A stretch of DNA of 64,000 nt from Alphaproteobacteria bacterium (lineage in GTDB: Bacteria; Pseudomonadota; Alphaproteobacteria; Caulobacterales; Caulobacteraceae): positions 1 through 64,000 of the forward strand of contig JAHJOK010000036.1 of NCBI GenBank assembly GCA_018820205.1, read 5' to 3'. Below, one piece after another: positions 1 to 8,540 of this stretch. Made by a program: the position numbers and the translations under genes. The notes below the pieces were generated by a model. The model had not been told where the DNA came from. It ran no database searches and worked only from the letters and a program-made list of their open reading frames with translations. Every line of letters begins with the position of its first letter. Within the stretch, counting starts at the first letter, position 1.

Positions 1-32
1 CATTACTGGTCATCGCTAGGACACCGCCGCCT

Positions 33-67
33 GCGTTTCTCTTTCCAAATCAACGATTTCAAAGACC
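33..67 (-). promoter_or_regulatory. rRNA operon leader (antitermination-like element)
   Basis: Read on the minus strand this stretch contains TGATTTGGAAAGAGAAACGC preceded by a small AAATC/GATTT hairpin, followed within 20 bases by GC-rich leader. This arrangement resembles the conserved leader just upstream of 16S rRNA genes in Caulobacterales and Sphingomonadales (recalled, not searched). It lies downstream of three promoters on the same strand. I infer that the 16S gene starts just left of position 1; it is not in the window. Confidence 0.65.
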
Positions 68-120
68 AAGACCGGAAGAACCGGCCCCACTGTTTAGCGC
101 CGGTGAGCGGCGGAGGCGGC

Positions 121-149
121 GATGTAGTCGCCTCGGAAGTCCGTGTCAA
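121..149 (-). promoter_or_regulatory. rRNA promoter, proximal copy
   Basis: On the minus strand a perfect -35 TTGACA (149-144) is separated by exactly 17 bp from a -10 TACATC (126-121), followed by a GC-rich discriminator GCCGCCTCCG. An inverted repeat GTTCTT/AAGAAC lies immediately upstream. It is the promoter nearest to the rRNA leader. A GC-rich discriminator is typical of growth-rate and ppGpp controlled rRNA promoters. Confidence 0.75.
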
Positions 150-208
150 CAAGTTCTTTCGAAGAACTTTTCGACGTCGTCACCGGCCCGAAGGTCGGCG
201 GAGGCGGC

Positions 209-237
209 GATGTAGTCGCCTCCGATTTCTGCGTCAA
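209..237 (-). promoter_or_regulatory. rRNA promoter, middle copy
   Basis: Minus strand -35 TTGACG (237-232), 17-bp spacer, -10 TACATC (214-209), then the same GCCGCCTCCG discriminator as the proximal copy. The spacer ends in GGCGAC in both. An inverted repeat GGTTCTT/AAGAACC again lies upstream (about 240-260). The start-to-start distance to the proximal copy is 88 bp. Confidence 0.75.
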
Positions 238-299
238 GCGGTTCTTTTTAAAGAAGAACCTCGGTCTGCAGTGCGGCCCCGGAGGGCTGCGGAGGCGGC

Positions 300-328
300 T
301 TCCTAAGGAAGGTCGAACCTCGTGTCAA
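300..328 (-). promoter_or_regulatory. rRNA promoter, distal copy
   Basis: Minus strand -35 TTGACA (328-323), 17-bp spacer, -10 TAGGAA (305-300), then GCCGCCTCCG, the same discriminator as the other two copies. The -10 differs most from consensus, so this may be the weakest of the three. It is preceded by an A-rich AAAAGCCC stretch. Confidence 0.65.
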
Positions 329-349
329 CCGGGCTTTTCAGCCATTCTG

Positions 350-649
350 CAAACCGTGAAAGCCAGGCTTTCGGGCCGCAAAAAACCGACGGGAGAAGCG
401 AGAGGCTTCCCTCTGGTATCGTTTCCGACGATTCGATTGGAGCGCGGAGACTATGTAAAACCGGCGAAGGAAGCAAGAGGTTTTTGGCCCCTTATTTCCC
501 GCCCGGACCTTGGCGACTTGCGTCCCCGCGGCCCCGGCGGCCAGCCCGTCTCCGAGCGAGGGGCGGATATACGGACGCGCCCCATTGTCCGCAAGCGGCA
601 TTTTCGTGGCGGACGAAGATTTACGTCGAGTCCGGTTCGACGAGTTCCG
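350..649. other. intergenic region with no recognisable gene
   Basis: No reading frame here looks like a protein. I see a short perfect hairpin GAAAGCC-A-GGCTTTC at 358-372 and an 8-of-9 paired stem around 390-412. No further promoter with the TTGACA-17-TACATC geometry is evident. The stretch lies between the end of the CBS-protein gene and the distal rRNA promoter and may hold upstream activating sequence. Confidence 0.5.
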
Positions 650-1078
650 TCAGCCCGCCGCTATATAGGTGCGCAGGCTTTCGGCTTCCTGCGTGGCCTC
701 GGCGATCTGGCATTTCACCACGTCCCCGATCGAGATGACGCCGGACAGGCGGCTGTCCTTCAGGACAGGCAGGTGGCGGATCCGCCGGTCGGTCATCCGC
801 CCCATCAGGATCGCCACGGTTTCTCCGGGTTCGGCGAAGATCACGTCACGCGTCATATAGACCGATACGGGCTGCTTCAGTCCGGCGGCGCCGTCGGCAG
901 CGACAGCCTTGACCACGTCCCGCTCGGAGATGACGCCGACGACCCGGTCGCCGTCGCAGACGATAAGGGCCCCCACACGTCGGCTATCCAGCTCGCGGCA
1001 CGCGTCGGCGAGAGTGATGTCGGGTGTGACGCTGAAGACGTCGCCGCCTTTGCTCTTGAGGATTTCTGCGACCAGCAC
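650..1078 (-). CDS. CBS-domain pair protein
   Basis: A 142-residue soluble protein made almost wholly of two CBS motifs (about residues 8-60 and 75-130), each with the GVISxxD/GDVV signature that ends a CBS unit. CBS pairs usually bind adenine nucleotides such as AMP, ATP or SAM and act as energy sensors; the ligand is not known here. The C-terminal GDVVKCQIAEATQEAESLRTYI tail is shared by many small alphaproteobacterial CBS proteins. The start is GTG at 1078 with a strong AGGGAAGGAG ribosome site seven bases upstream. It stands alone and faces the rRNA operon. Confidence 0.85.
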   Translation of the reverse strand: MLVAEILKSKGGDVFSVTPDITLADACRELDSRRVGALIVCDGDRVVGVISERDVVKAVAADGAAGLKQPVSVYMTRDVIFAEPGETVAILMGRMTDRRIRHLPVLKDSRLSGVISIGDVVKCQIAEATQEAESLRTYIAAG

Positions 1079-1139
1079 GGAGCGGCTCCTTCCCTAATGG
1101 TTCTTGGGAGCGGCCGCCGGCCGAAGGACCGAGGCCTCT

Positions 1140-1841
1140 TCAGGCGGAAGGATCGCCCAGACCGGCCGCCGAATCAAACCTTTCGTCGGGGGGTGCGAAC
1201 AGGCGGGCGAGAGGACCGATGGCCAGAATGCCGAACAGGAAGCCGAATGCGTGCGCCTCCCAGGCGATTCGCGCGCCCTCGACACCCGGAGCGAAGCCGA
1301 TCAACCCAACCACGGCGTTCACCGCCATCCAGGCGAGCGACGTCATGATGACGGGCCGTGAAGTGAGCGGCAGCACCCGCCCTGCCCCGCCCAGCAGCCG
1401 CGTCGCGGCGCCGATCAGGCCGAACACCGCGCCCGATGCGCCGACGACCGGAACCAGATCGCCGGGATGCACGAGCGCGTAACCCAGGACGGCGGCGACC
1501 CCCGACACAATATATAGGGCGAGAAACACGCCGACCCCGATCGCACCGGGGAACAGGCGGGCGACGGGCGCTCCGAACGTCAGCGCCGCCACGGCGTTCA
1601 TCAGCGCGTGCGCCCAACCCCCGTGCACCAGCATCGAGGTCGCCAGCCCCGAATAGCGGCCATCGCTCAGGTCGATGGGGGCGAAGGCCAGTCCGCGCCA
1701 GTCATCGGCGGATCGGCTCTGAAAGAAGTAGAGCGCCGGCATGGACGCGGCAACGAGCACCGCCAGCAGCGGCGCTCTGAAGATTGGTTCGTTTGCGGGC
1801 GGGCCGTCGATTCGGCCGGGAAGCGGCTCCATCCGCATCAA
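1140..1841 (-). CDS. rhomboid family intramembrane serine protease
   Basis: A 233-residue polytopic membrane protein. It has the rhomboid catalytic GASG motif with Ser136, an HxxxxHxxxN segment (H73, H78, N82) that forms the oxyanion region, and the catalytic His197 in WEAHAFGFLFG. Rhomboids cleave transmembrane segments of other membrane proteins inside the bilayer; the substrate cannot be told from sequence. The usual six-helix core is present and the N-terminal extension is short. It is transcribed divergently from hfaA. Confidence 0.85.
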   Translation of the reverse strand: MMRMEPLPGRIDGPPANEPIFRAPLLAVLVAASMPALYFFQSRSADDWRGLAFAPIDLSDGRYSGLATSMLVHGGWAHALMNAVAALTFGAPVARLFPGAIGVGVFLALYIVSGVAAVLGYALVHPGDLVPVVGASGAVFGLIGAATRLLGGAGRVLPLTSRPVIMTSLAWMAVNAVVGLIGFAPGVEGARIAWEAHAFGFLFGILAIGPLARLFAPPDERFDSAAGLGDPSA

Positions 1842-1950
1842 ATGCGCAGGGCCGCCGACGATCTCAAGCGCTTCTTAATAACCATATCCCACTTTGGGAC
1901 GCGGATCGCGCTCGGCGACCGTTGAAGTTGTTCGCGTTGGATCGATCGAA
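1842..1950 (+). promoter_or_regulatory. divergent control region upstream of hfaA
   Basis: A 109-bp gap between the rhomboid gene and hfaA. It contains TTAATAACCAT near 1875-1886, which resembles a half-site of the cell-cycle regulator CtrA (TTAACCAT-like). The holdfast hfa operon of Caulobacter is developmentally regulated, so a CtrA-type input is plausible. No complete site with the full spacing is visible and no clear sigma-70 promoter was recognised. Confidence 0.3.
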
Positions 1951-2391
1951 ATGCCCATGAAGAGGACGCCCAAAGCCCTGTTCGCGGTCGCTTTCGCCGC
2001 TGCCGCCCTGCCCGACGCGGCCCTGGCCCAGGTCAGCGGCTCCAGCGGAGCGGCGCAGTTCCAGAACGGCTATGGCGGCGCCCGCCAGGCCGTCGGCACG
2101 GCCCAGACCGGCTCCACGCGGGACGCGAACGGCAACCGCCTGATCGTCGACGGCATCATCCAGGCCGGACAGTCCGCTTATTCGCGCCAGTCCGGCGGCG
2201 TGTCCCAGACCTATTCCGGCGCCGGCGGGACCCAAGGCACGACAATCGCCGGATCCACGGCGATCGGCAACAATCTGAACGTGGTGGTCCAGGGCAGCCA
2301 CAACACGGTCATCGTCAACTCACGTCAGACCAATACGGGCGATGTCAGCGCCCGCACCGACCTGACCGGCACCCTGACAGGCTTCGAATGA
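1951..2391 (+). CDS. hfaA: holdfast anchoring protein HfaA
   Basis: A 146-residue secreted protein with a signal peptide ending at ALAQ (about residue 27), then a Gly/Ser/Gln/Asn-rich body with curlin-like repeated segments (NNLNVVVQGSHNTVIVNSRQ). HfaA with HfaB and HfaD anchors the polysaccharide holdfast adhesin to the outer membrane in Caulobacter relatives and can form amyloid-like high-mass complexes. Identity rests on composition, size and the hfaA-hfaB-hfaD order. ATG at 1951 is used; ATG at 1957 is an equally good alternative. The stop overlaps the hfaB start (ATGA), so the two are translationally coupled. Confidence 0.85.
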   Translation: MPMKRTPKALFAVAFAAAALPDAALAQVSGSSGAAQFQNGYGGARQAVGTAQTGSTRDANGNRLIVDGIIQAGQSAYSRQSGGVSQTYSGAGGTQGTTIAGSTAIGNNLNVVVQGSHNTVIVNSRQTNTGDVSARTDLTGTLTGFE

Positions 2392-3401
2392 CTGAACGTA
2401 GAGTTGGCTCCAAACTGAGGACCGCAGGGATCGCCCTGGCGGCCGCATCCCTGATGTCGGCCTGCGTCAGCCCCGTCGCGGGACCGGGCGGCAACTACGC
2501 CCGTCCGATCGGCAATGCGCCGGTAACCGCGAACCCCACGCCCTATTCGACGGCGCTCTATTGCCTCGCCGACTACGCCCGTCGCTACAACCTGCCCTCC
2601 CCCCGCATGGCGGTCGGCCGGATCAGCGACTATACCGGCTCGGTCTCGGCCGACGGGGGTCGTCAGGTCACGCAAGGCGCCTCGTTGATGGCGACCTCGG
2701 CCCTGGCCAAGTCCGGCGCGCGGGTCGTCGAACGCTATGATACCTCGATCTCGGAGCTGGAGCTTCGATACGCCAACAACCGCCTGATCGGCGATGAAGG
2801 CCCGAACGCCCCGGCGGATTCCAACTATCGCCGCATCCTGGCCGGTCAGGTGCCGGGGTCGGATTTCTACCTCGTCGGCGGCATCACCGAGGTGAACTAC
2901 AATATCCGCTCGGCCGGCTTCGACGCCGGCGTGGGCGAGACGGACACCGATCAGCCGGGCTCGGGCCTGATCCAGGGCAAGATCTACGTCATGAACGTCG
3001 CCCTCGACCTGCGGCTGGTCCAGACCACGACGCTGGAGGTGGTCGATGTCATTTCCTACCAGAAGCAGATCATCGGCCGAGAAATCTCCGCCGGCGTGTT
3101 CGACTTCCTGAACGGCAACGTCTTCGACGTCTCGGCCGGGACGGGCGGGATGGAGCCGGTGCAACTGGCCGTTCGCGCTCTGATCGAGCGGGCGACGCTG
3201 GAGATGATGGCGAATCTGTATGGCGCGCCGGGGCCTGAGGTCTGCCTGAACGCCTCGAACGATCCGCTGAACACGGTGGGGGCGACCGGCGGGTTCTATC
3301 CCGCCTATGACAACACGGGAACGAACAATGGCCAGACTCGCGCCGATCCGTCTCGCTGGCATGATGGCCGCGACGGCGCTGTGCGCCGCGGTCGCTACTG
3401 A
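2388..3401 (+). CDS. hfaB: holdfast anchoring lipoprotein HfaB (CsgG-like)
   Basis: A 337-residue outer-membrane lipoprotein with lipobox LMSAC (Cys26) and a CsgG-type secretion-channel core (about residues 55-290). CsgG assembles an outer-membrane pore that exports curli subunits; HfaB is the equivalent needed for HfaA and HfaD stability and surface display. It begins inside the hfaA stop (ATGA at 2388). Its last 74-95 bases also encode the beginning of hfaD in another frame, an unusually long overlap. The C-terminal tail in the overlap is Arg/Asp/Gly-rich and looks less conserved than the core. Confidence 0.88.
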   Translation: MTERRVGSKLRTAGIALAAASLMSACVSPVAGPGGNYARPIGNAPVTANPTPYSTALYCLADYARRYNLPSPRMAVGRISDYTGSVSADGGRQVTQGASLMATSALAKSGARVVERYDTSISELELRYANNRLIGDEGPNAPADSNYRRILAGQVPGSDFYLVGGITEVNYNIRSAGFDAGVGETDTDQPGSGLIQGKIYVMNVALDLRLVQTTTLEVVDVISYQKQIIGREISAGVFDFLNGNVFDVSAGTGGMEPVQLAVRALIERATLEMMANLYGAPGPEVCLNASNDPLNTVGATGGFYPAYDNTGTNNGQTRADPSRWHDGRDGAVRRGRY

Positions 3402-4584
3402 GGCGTCAGCCCAGGACGGCTCGATCGTCCTGAACCAGCAGCTTCAGCTCGGCGACGTCATCAGCGGCCAGACCCTGAACGTGGAAGACGCGCAGGGTGA
3501 AGTCGCCGTCAACAACGCGGCCCAGGGCAACAGTCTGTCCGGCTCGGTCCAGAACGATCGCCTGGACGTCACCTCGTCGCAGGTCATGCAGGGAAACACC
3601 CGCGCCGCGACCACCGTCGGTCTGGAAGGCGACACGGGCGGCCCGGTCAACGCCTCGACCCAGGCGCGCGGCAACGTTCTGGCCGCCGGGGCCTACGGCG
3701 CCGACCTGGCGATCGAATCGGATCAGCAGGTCGGACCGTCCGAGGTCGCCGCCTCGGCCCTGATCACCGGATCCGCCCCCCGCTTGCTCGGCGGGGCCTC
3801 GGTCAGCACCACCGCCATCGCCAGTACGGTCACGCTCGGCGGAACCGGATCTCGCATCGAAGGCGTGATCGTCCAGGGCTCGGATGCGGGCGTGCGGGCC
3901 GACACCCTGGCCGAGATGCAGTACATCCCGGCGCCTGCGGAGTTCATCAGCCAGTCGCTCGGCAATGCCGTGGGGGTCAACTCCGGCTCCGACGCCAGCG
4001 GGGGGGCCAGCCAGGCCCTGACCGTCCGCCAGCGTCAGGCCGGCGACATCGTCACCGCCTCGACCAGCGCCAACGCCGGCAATGCCTGGGATCTGGCGGG
4101 ACGGGCGAGAGCGACCGCCAACCAGACCGTGACGTACAACCAGGGCGGCTCGGTCGTGATGACGACCGATCAGTCGAACCTGTCCCAGGTCCGCGCCTCC
4201 AGCGTCGTCACCAGCTACGATTTCGGGGCAGCCACCGCCAATGCGGCGGGTGCGGGCAACCAGGTCTCCGTCGGCAACAACGACGTCTTTCTTCAGATCG
4301 ACAACGCCCAGGTGAACTCCGGCGGGGTCGAGGCCTCGGCCAGCTTCGCGGGGACCAACGGCTATGACGCCTATGTCGCGGCCGAGGCGACGGGGAACGC
4401 CGTCACCGGCTACGCCTGTTCCCAATGCGACGGCTATATGGACGTCGCCAACGATCAGACGAACGCAGGCAATGTGTCGGCCAACGCCAGCACGACGGTC
4501 CGTGGCGCGGGCCGCACGGTGATCACCGGGGCCAACGCCGTTGGCAATAGCGCAACCTTCTACGTGTCCGGCCCGTCGAACTGA
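3328..4584 (+). CDS. hfaD: holdfast anchoring protein HfaD
   Basis: About 418 residues: a signal peptide (MARLAPIRLAGMMAATALCA, cleaved near ASAQ), then a long Ala/Gly/Asn/Thr/Ser-rich region of repeated beta-type segments of the form GN..VS/NAxV. This suggests a beta-solenoid or amyloid-like surface protein. Two Cys (YACSQCDGY) lie near the C-terminus. HfaD is the outer-membrane-associated partner of HfaA in holdfast anchoring. ATG 3328 gives a clean signal peptide; ATG 3307 in the same frame is possible. Both starts lie inside hfaB, so translation is probably coupled. Confidence 0.82.
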   Translation: MARLAPIRLAGMMAATALCAAVATEASAQDGSIVLNQQLQLGDVISGQTLNVEDAQGEVAVNNAAQGNSLSGSVQNDRLDVTSSQVMQGNTRAATTVGLEGDTGGPVNASTQARGNVLAAGAYGADLAIESDQQVGPSEVAASALITGSAPRLLGGASVSTTAIASTVTLGGTGSRIEGVIVQGSDAGVRADTLAEMQYIPAPAEFISQSLGNAVGVNSGSDASGGASQALTVRQRQAGDIVTASTSANAGNAWDLAGRARATANQTVTYNQGGSVVMTTDQSNLSQVRASSVVTSYDFGAATANAAGAGNQVSVGNNDVFLQIDNAQVNSGGVEASASFAGTNGYDAYVAAEATGNAVTGYACSQCDGYMDVANDQTNAGNVSANASTTVRGAGRTVITGANAVGNSATFYVSGPSN

Positions 4585-4649
4585 CGTAAGGCTCTGATCG
4601 AACCGGGTCCGCCGCGCAGGATCCGGCCTTCGTTTCGTCTGGAGCCTGC

Positions 4650-7526
4650 ATGTCTGATTCTCGTCGCCTTCTGCTCGCCGCCGTTTCAGGTCTGGCCCTT
4701 CTGACGGCGCCGATCGCCTCGACAGCCCGCGCGCAGACAGCGGCGACGGCCGAAGCCGTGACGCCGTCCGATCCGTGGCCCCAGGCCGCCAGCGATATCC
4801 CGGCCGACCCTGCTGTGCGATTCGGCGTCCTGCCCAACGGCATGCGCTATGCGATCCTGAGGAACGCCACCCCGCCCGGACAGGCTTCCCTGCGACTGCG
4901 GATCGATGCCGGGTCTCTGATGGAGAACGAAAACCAGCTGGGGCTGGCCCACTTCATGGAGCATATGGCGTTCAACGGAACGACCAATATCCCCGAGAAC
5001 GAGCTGCTGCGTATTCTGGAGCGGCTGGGTCTGGCCTTCGGGGCCGACACCAACGCGGCGACCAGTTTCGACCAGACCTACTATCAGCTGGAGCTGCCGC
5101 GCACGAACGACGAGACGGTGGACGCCGCGCTGAGGATCATGCGCGAACAGGTCTCCGAGGCGTTGATGGCCGCTGACCAGATCGAGGCCGAGCGCAACGT
5201 CATCGTGGGCGAGGAACGCACCCGCAACACCCCCGGCCTGCGTTCCGCCAAGGCCCAGTTCGCCCTGCTGGCGCCCGGCCAGCGCGTCTCGCAGCGATTC
5301 CCGATCGGCGATCTGGACGTGATCCGCACCGCGCCGCGTGAACGGTTCGTGGAATTCTACAACGCCTACTACCGTCCATCGCGGGCCACTCTTGTGGCCG
5401 TCGGCGATTTCGATGTGGACGAAATGGAAGCCAAGGTGCGGGGCGCCTTCGGAAGCTGGCGGCCCACGGCCGCCGATGGACCCGAGCCCGACCTGGGCGA
5501 GGTCGCGCCACGCGGCCCCGACACCCGCATTCTGGTCGAGCCGGGCGTGCAGTCTTCGGTCCAGTTGAACTGGGTGTCCGCCCCGGACCTGGATCCCGAC
5601 ACCGTGGCCGAGCGTCGCTCTCGCATTCTGCGGAGCCTGGGACTGGCGGTGCTGAACCGGCGACTGGGCGAGCTGGCGCGCGCCGACAATCCGCCCTTCA
5701 TCGGCGCCGGCGGATCGACCAGCACCCTGTTCGACAGCCTGGAGATCGGCACGGTGGCCGCGGCCTTCAATCCGGGCGGACTGCAGCGTGCGCTGGAGAC
5801 CATCGAACAGGAGAAGCGGCGCCTGGTCGAGTTCGGGGTGACCGAGACCGAACTGAACCGCGAAATCACCGACGGCCGGACCGGGCTGGAGAACGCCGTG
5901 GCGTCCGCCGCCACGCGGACCACGCCGGCTCTGGCCGCCGGCCTGTTGAACGCGACGAACGACGACCGGGTGTTCAGCACGCCGCAGACGAATCTCGAAC
6001 TGTTCAACGCGACCGTCGATGGCCTGAGCCCGCAAGCGGTGGACGCAGCCGTCGCGGCCGTCTTCGCCGGACAGGGGCCATTGGCGCTGGTCAGCACGCC
6101 GGAACCGATCGACGGCGGAGAGACCGCCGTGACGGCCATGCTGGAGTCGTCCCTGGCCGCCCCGGTGTCCGCCCCGGCCGCTCAGGCCGCGCTGAACTGG
6201 CCCTACGCCGAGTTCGGAACACCGGCGACGCCAAGCGAACGACGCGAGATCACGGAGATCGGAGCCACGGCCGTGATCTTCCCGAACGGGACGCGCCTGA
6301 CCGTGAAGCCGACCGAGTTCCGTGACGAGCAAATCCTGATCAGCCTCCGCACCGGTCTGGGCGAACTGGGCCTGCCGGTCGATCGGCCGGATGCGCGCAG
6401 CATCGCGTCGTTTACCTTCACCGCTGGCGGTCTGGGACAGTTGACGGCCGACGAGATCAGCCGGGTGCTGAGCGGTCGGATCGCGTCGGCCAGTTTCGGG
6501 GTGGACGGAGACGCCTATCGCCTGGCCGGTGCGACCCGACCGCAGGACCTGCTGCTGGAGATGCAGTTGCTCACCGCCTATCTGACCGATCCCGGTCTGC
6601 GACCGGCGCCGTTCGAGCAGTTCAAGGGCTTCTTCCCGCAGATCGTGGCCCAACAGATGGCGACGCCGGGCGGGGCGTTCGGGGTGCAGTCCGGCGGCCT
6701 TCTGGCCTCGGGGGATCAACGGCAGGCCTTCCCGACCCCCGAAGCCGTCGCCGGCTGGACCAACGACGGTTTGAGCGCCGACCTGAAGCAGGCCCTGAGC
6801 CAGGGGCCGGTCGAGATCGTCATGGTCGGAGACGTGACCGTCGACGATGCGATCGCGGCTGTCGGCGCGACCCTGGCCGCCCTGCCCTCTCGCGGGCCCG
6901 AAATGCCACCGCCGGAGGGGGCGGATGTACTGGTATTTCCTGCCGGAACCTCAGAGCCGATCCTGCTGACGCACAATGGGCCTGCGGAGCAGGCGCTGGG
7001 CTATGTCGCCTGGCCGACCGTAGATGTCGTCGGCGACCGCACCGAGGCCCGCACCGCCAGCTTGCTGGCCAATGTCATGGAACTGCGCGTGCTGGATGAC
7101 GTCCGCGAGCGGCAGGCCCTGGCCTATAGCCCGAATGTGGGATCGTCCTCGTCGGACGTGTATCGCGGCTATGGCTCCATCTCGGTGACGGCCGAGACGA
7201 CGCCGGCGAACCAGGCCGCCTTCTTCGCCGCCGTGGACGCGATCACCGCCTCGCTGAGAGACACGCCGATCAGCGACGACGAGTTGAACCGGGCCAGGGC
7301 GCCGCAGATCGAGGCCCTGCGCCGCAGCCAGGCCGGCAACGAATACTGGCTGGGGCAACTGCGCGAAGTCGGGACCGATCCCGACGCCGTGGTGCAGATC
7401 ACGACCCATATCAGCGATCTGGAGAGCCTGACGCCGGCCGACATGCAGGCGGCGGCGCAGCGGTGGCTGGTCGACGACAAGGCGTGGCGCGCCTCGGTGG
7501 TTTCGGTCAACGCTCCCGCCCAGTGA
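4650..7526 (+). CDS. M16 family zinc metallopeptidase, secreted
   Basis: A 958-residue protein with a signal peptide (cleavage near ARAQ, residue 29) and two M16 halves. The inverted zinc motif HFMEH lies at residues 101-105, with the downstream acidic segment EAERNVIVGEE supplying the third zinc ligand region. The second half (about 530-958) lacks an HxxEH motif, as usual for the inactive half of long pitrilysin/insulinase-like enzymes. It probably degrades peptides in the periplasm. A good SD (GGAG) precedes ATG 4650. It follows hfaD after 65 bases but no functional link is evident. Confidence 0.88.
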   Translation: MSDSRRLLLAAVSGLALLTAPIASTARAQTAATAEAVTPSDPWPQAASDIPADPAVRFGVLPNGMRYAILRNATPPGQASLRLRIDAGSLMENENQLGLAHFMEHMAFNGTTNIPENELLRILERLGLAFGADTNAATSFDQTYYQLELPRTNDETVDAALRIMREQVSEALMAADQIEAERNVIVGEERTRNTPGLRSAKAQFALLAPGQRVSQRFPIGDLDVIRTAPRERFVEFYNAYYRPSRATLVAVGDFDVDEMEAKVRGAFGSWRPTAADGPEPDLGEVAPRGPDTRILVEPGVQSSVQLNWVSAPDLDPDTVAERRSRILRSLGLAVLNRRLGELARADNPPFIGAGGSTSTLFDSLEIGTVAAAFNPGGLQRALETIEQEKRRLVEFGVTETELNREITDGRTGLENAVASAATRTTPALAAGLLNATNDDRVFSTPQTNLELFNATVDGLSPQAVDAAVAAVFAGQGPLALVSTPEPIDGGETAVTAMLESSLAAPVSAPAAQAALNWPYAEFGTPATPSERREITEIGATAVIFPNGTRLTVKPTEFRDEQILISLRTGLGELGLPVDRPDARSIASFTFTAGGLGQLTADEISRVLSGRIASASFGVDGDAYRLAGATRPQDLLLEMQLLTAYLTDPGLRPAPFEQFKGFFPQIVAQQMATPGGAFGVQSGGLLASGDQRQAFPTPEAVAGWTNDGLSADLKQALSQGPVEIVMVGDVTVDDAIAAVGATLAALPSRGPEMPPPEGADVLVFPAGTSEPILLTHNGPAEQALGYVAWPTVDVVGDRTEARTASLLANVMELRVLDDVRERQALAYSPNVGSSSSDVYRGYGSISVTAETTPANQAAFFAAVDAITASLRDTPISDDELNRARAPQIEALRRSQAGNEYWLGQLREVGTDPDAVVQITTHISDLESLTPADMQAAAQRWLVDDKAWRASVVSVNAPAQ

Positions 7527-7529
7527 CGG

Positions 7530-7558
7530 AAAAAGACCCCGGAGCTTTCGCTCCGGGG
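7530..7558 (-). terminator. intrinsic terminator between convergent genes
   Basis: A perfect 9-bp stem CCCCGGAGC-TTTC-GCTCCGGGG (7537-7558). On the minus strand it is followed by TCTTTTTCC, so it is a good Rho-independent terminator for the leftward gene at 7650-8540. On the plus strand no T-run follows, so termination of the peptidase gene would be weaker. Confidence 0.75.
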
Positions 7559-7649
7559 CCAGTCGTCTCAGGATCGCCGGCGATGAACCGACGATGCAAC
7601 TCTAGACGGTCGGCGATGCAGCCAGACTGAACGTGCCGTTGTCTGGCGT

Positions 7650-8540
7650 TCAGAACACCCGGCCGCCGACGCCGCCGTCCAGCATGATGGTCGCGCCGAC
7701 GATGGAGGAGCCGGCCTGCTGGACGACTTCCTCGCGGTATTCGGTGTAGGTTTCCTCGCGGATCCAGACGAGAATCTTGATGCCCGCGCCGTAGCGGCGC
7801 AGCAGCGAGCGCTCGTTGCAGTCGCGCTGCTGGATCTGGGGCTTGCAGATCATCGACCCGCCCCGGTCGCGCCACAAGGCCTCGCCCTTCTGGCAGAAGA
7901 ACGATTCGCCGTGATCGAAGCTGACCTGGCCCGACCATTCGGCCCAGGTGACCTGAAGCCGGGTTCCGGCGATGCAGCGATACAGTTCGCCTTCGTAGCT
8001 GTCGTAGATCTCGCGGTCGGGCGTCACCTGTGAGGCCGGGTGCGGGACGTTGCGGTCGTCGATGCAGAAGGCCTGGATGACGACCCGCTTTTCCCAGCGC
8101 CGACGAGCTTCGTAGGGCACGCGAATGACCTGAGACACGGCTCCGGCCTCGACGTTCAAGCCCTGGATGACCGTGGGATAGGGCTGGTCGACGTTGAAAT
8201 AGGCCGCGCCGCCGCCGCCGCCGCGGACATTTCCGTAGCCGCCGACCCGGGCGTTGATCCCGGCGCGGGCGGAAGCCGAGGCGCCCGCGTTGGCGCCCGC
8301 ATTGGCGATGGCGATGTTGACGTTGACGTTTCCCCCCGGCGGATAGTCCGGCGGGCCTGGCGGCGAGCAGCAGTCCGGCGGCGGGGGCGGAGGGGGTGGA
8401 GGCGGCGGGGGCGGTTCGCAGCACGGGGGGGGCGGCGGCTGGCAGCCCTGATCGCACTGGGCATTGGCGGCATTGGCCAGGCCGAAGAAGGCGAATGCCC
8501 CCACGATGGCCGCCAGCCTTGTCTTGATCCGCACCCGCAT
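7650..8540 (-). CDS. secreted protein with Cys/Pro-rich N-terminus, function unknown
   Basis: A 296-residue exported protein that I do not recognise by name. After a signal peptide (ends near NAAQAQ-like NAANAQ, residue 27) comes a Cys/Pro segment with CC pairs and a run of more than ten prolines. A Gly/Ala/Asn-rich stretch (NVNVNIAIANAGANAGAS) and a folded C-terminal part with several Cys and Trp follow. ATG 8540 is chosen because it gives the signal peptide and has AGGAGC just upstream. The Pro run suggests a spacer crossing cell wall or envelope. A terminator lies just beyond the stop, and the PAS-protein gene is divergent. Confidence 0.7.
   Translation of the reverse strand: MRVRIKTRLAAIVGAFAFFGLANAANAQCDQGCQPPPPPCCEPPPPPPPPPPPPPDCCSPPGPPDYPPGGNVNVNIAIANAGANAGASASARAGINARVGGYGNVRGGGGGAAYFNVDQPYPTVIQGLNVEAGAVSQVIRVPYEARRRWEKRVVIQAFCIDDRNVPHPASQVTPDREIYDSYEGELYRCIAGTRLQVTWAEWSGQVSFDHGESFFCQKGEALWRDRGGSMICKPQIQQRDCNERSLLRRYGAGIKILVWIREETYTEYREEVVQQAGSSIVGATIMLDGGVGGRVF

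Noticed and set aside
110..260. Tandem hairpins GGAGGCGGCGATGTAGTCGCC taken at first as repeated RNA structures or a mobile repeat
   Set aside because: On the minus strand they coincide exactly with TTGACA-17 bp-TACATC promoters and their discriminators ahead of an rRNA leader; promoter conservation explains the repetition.
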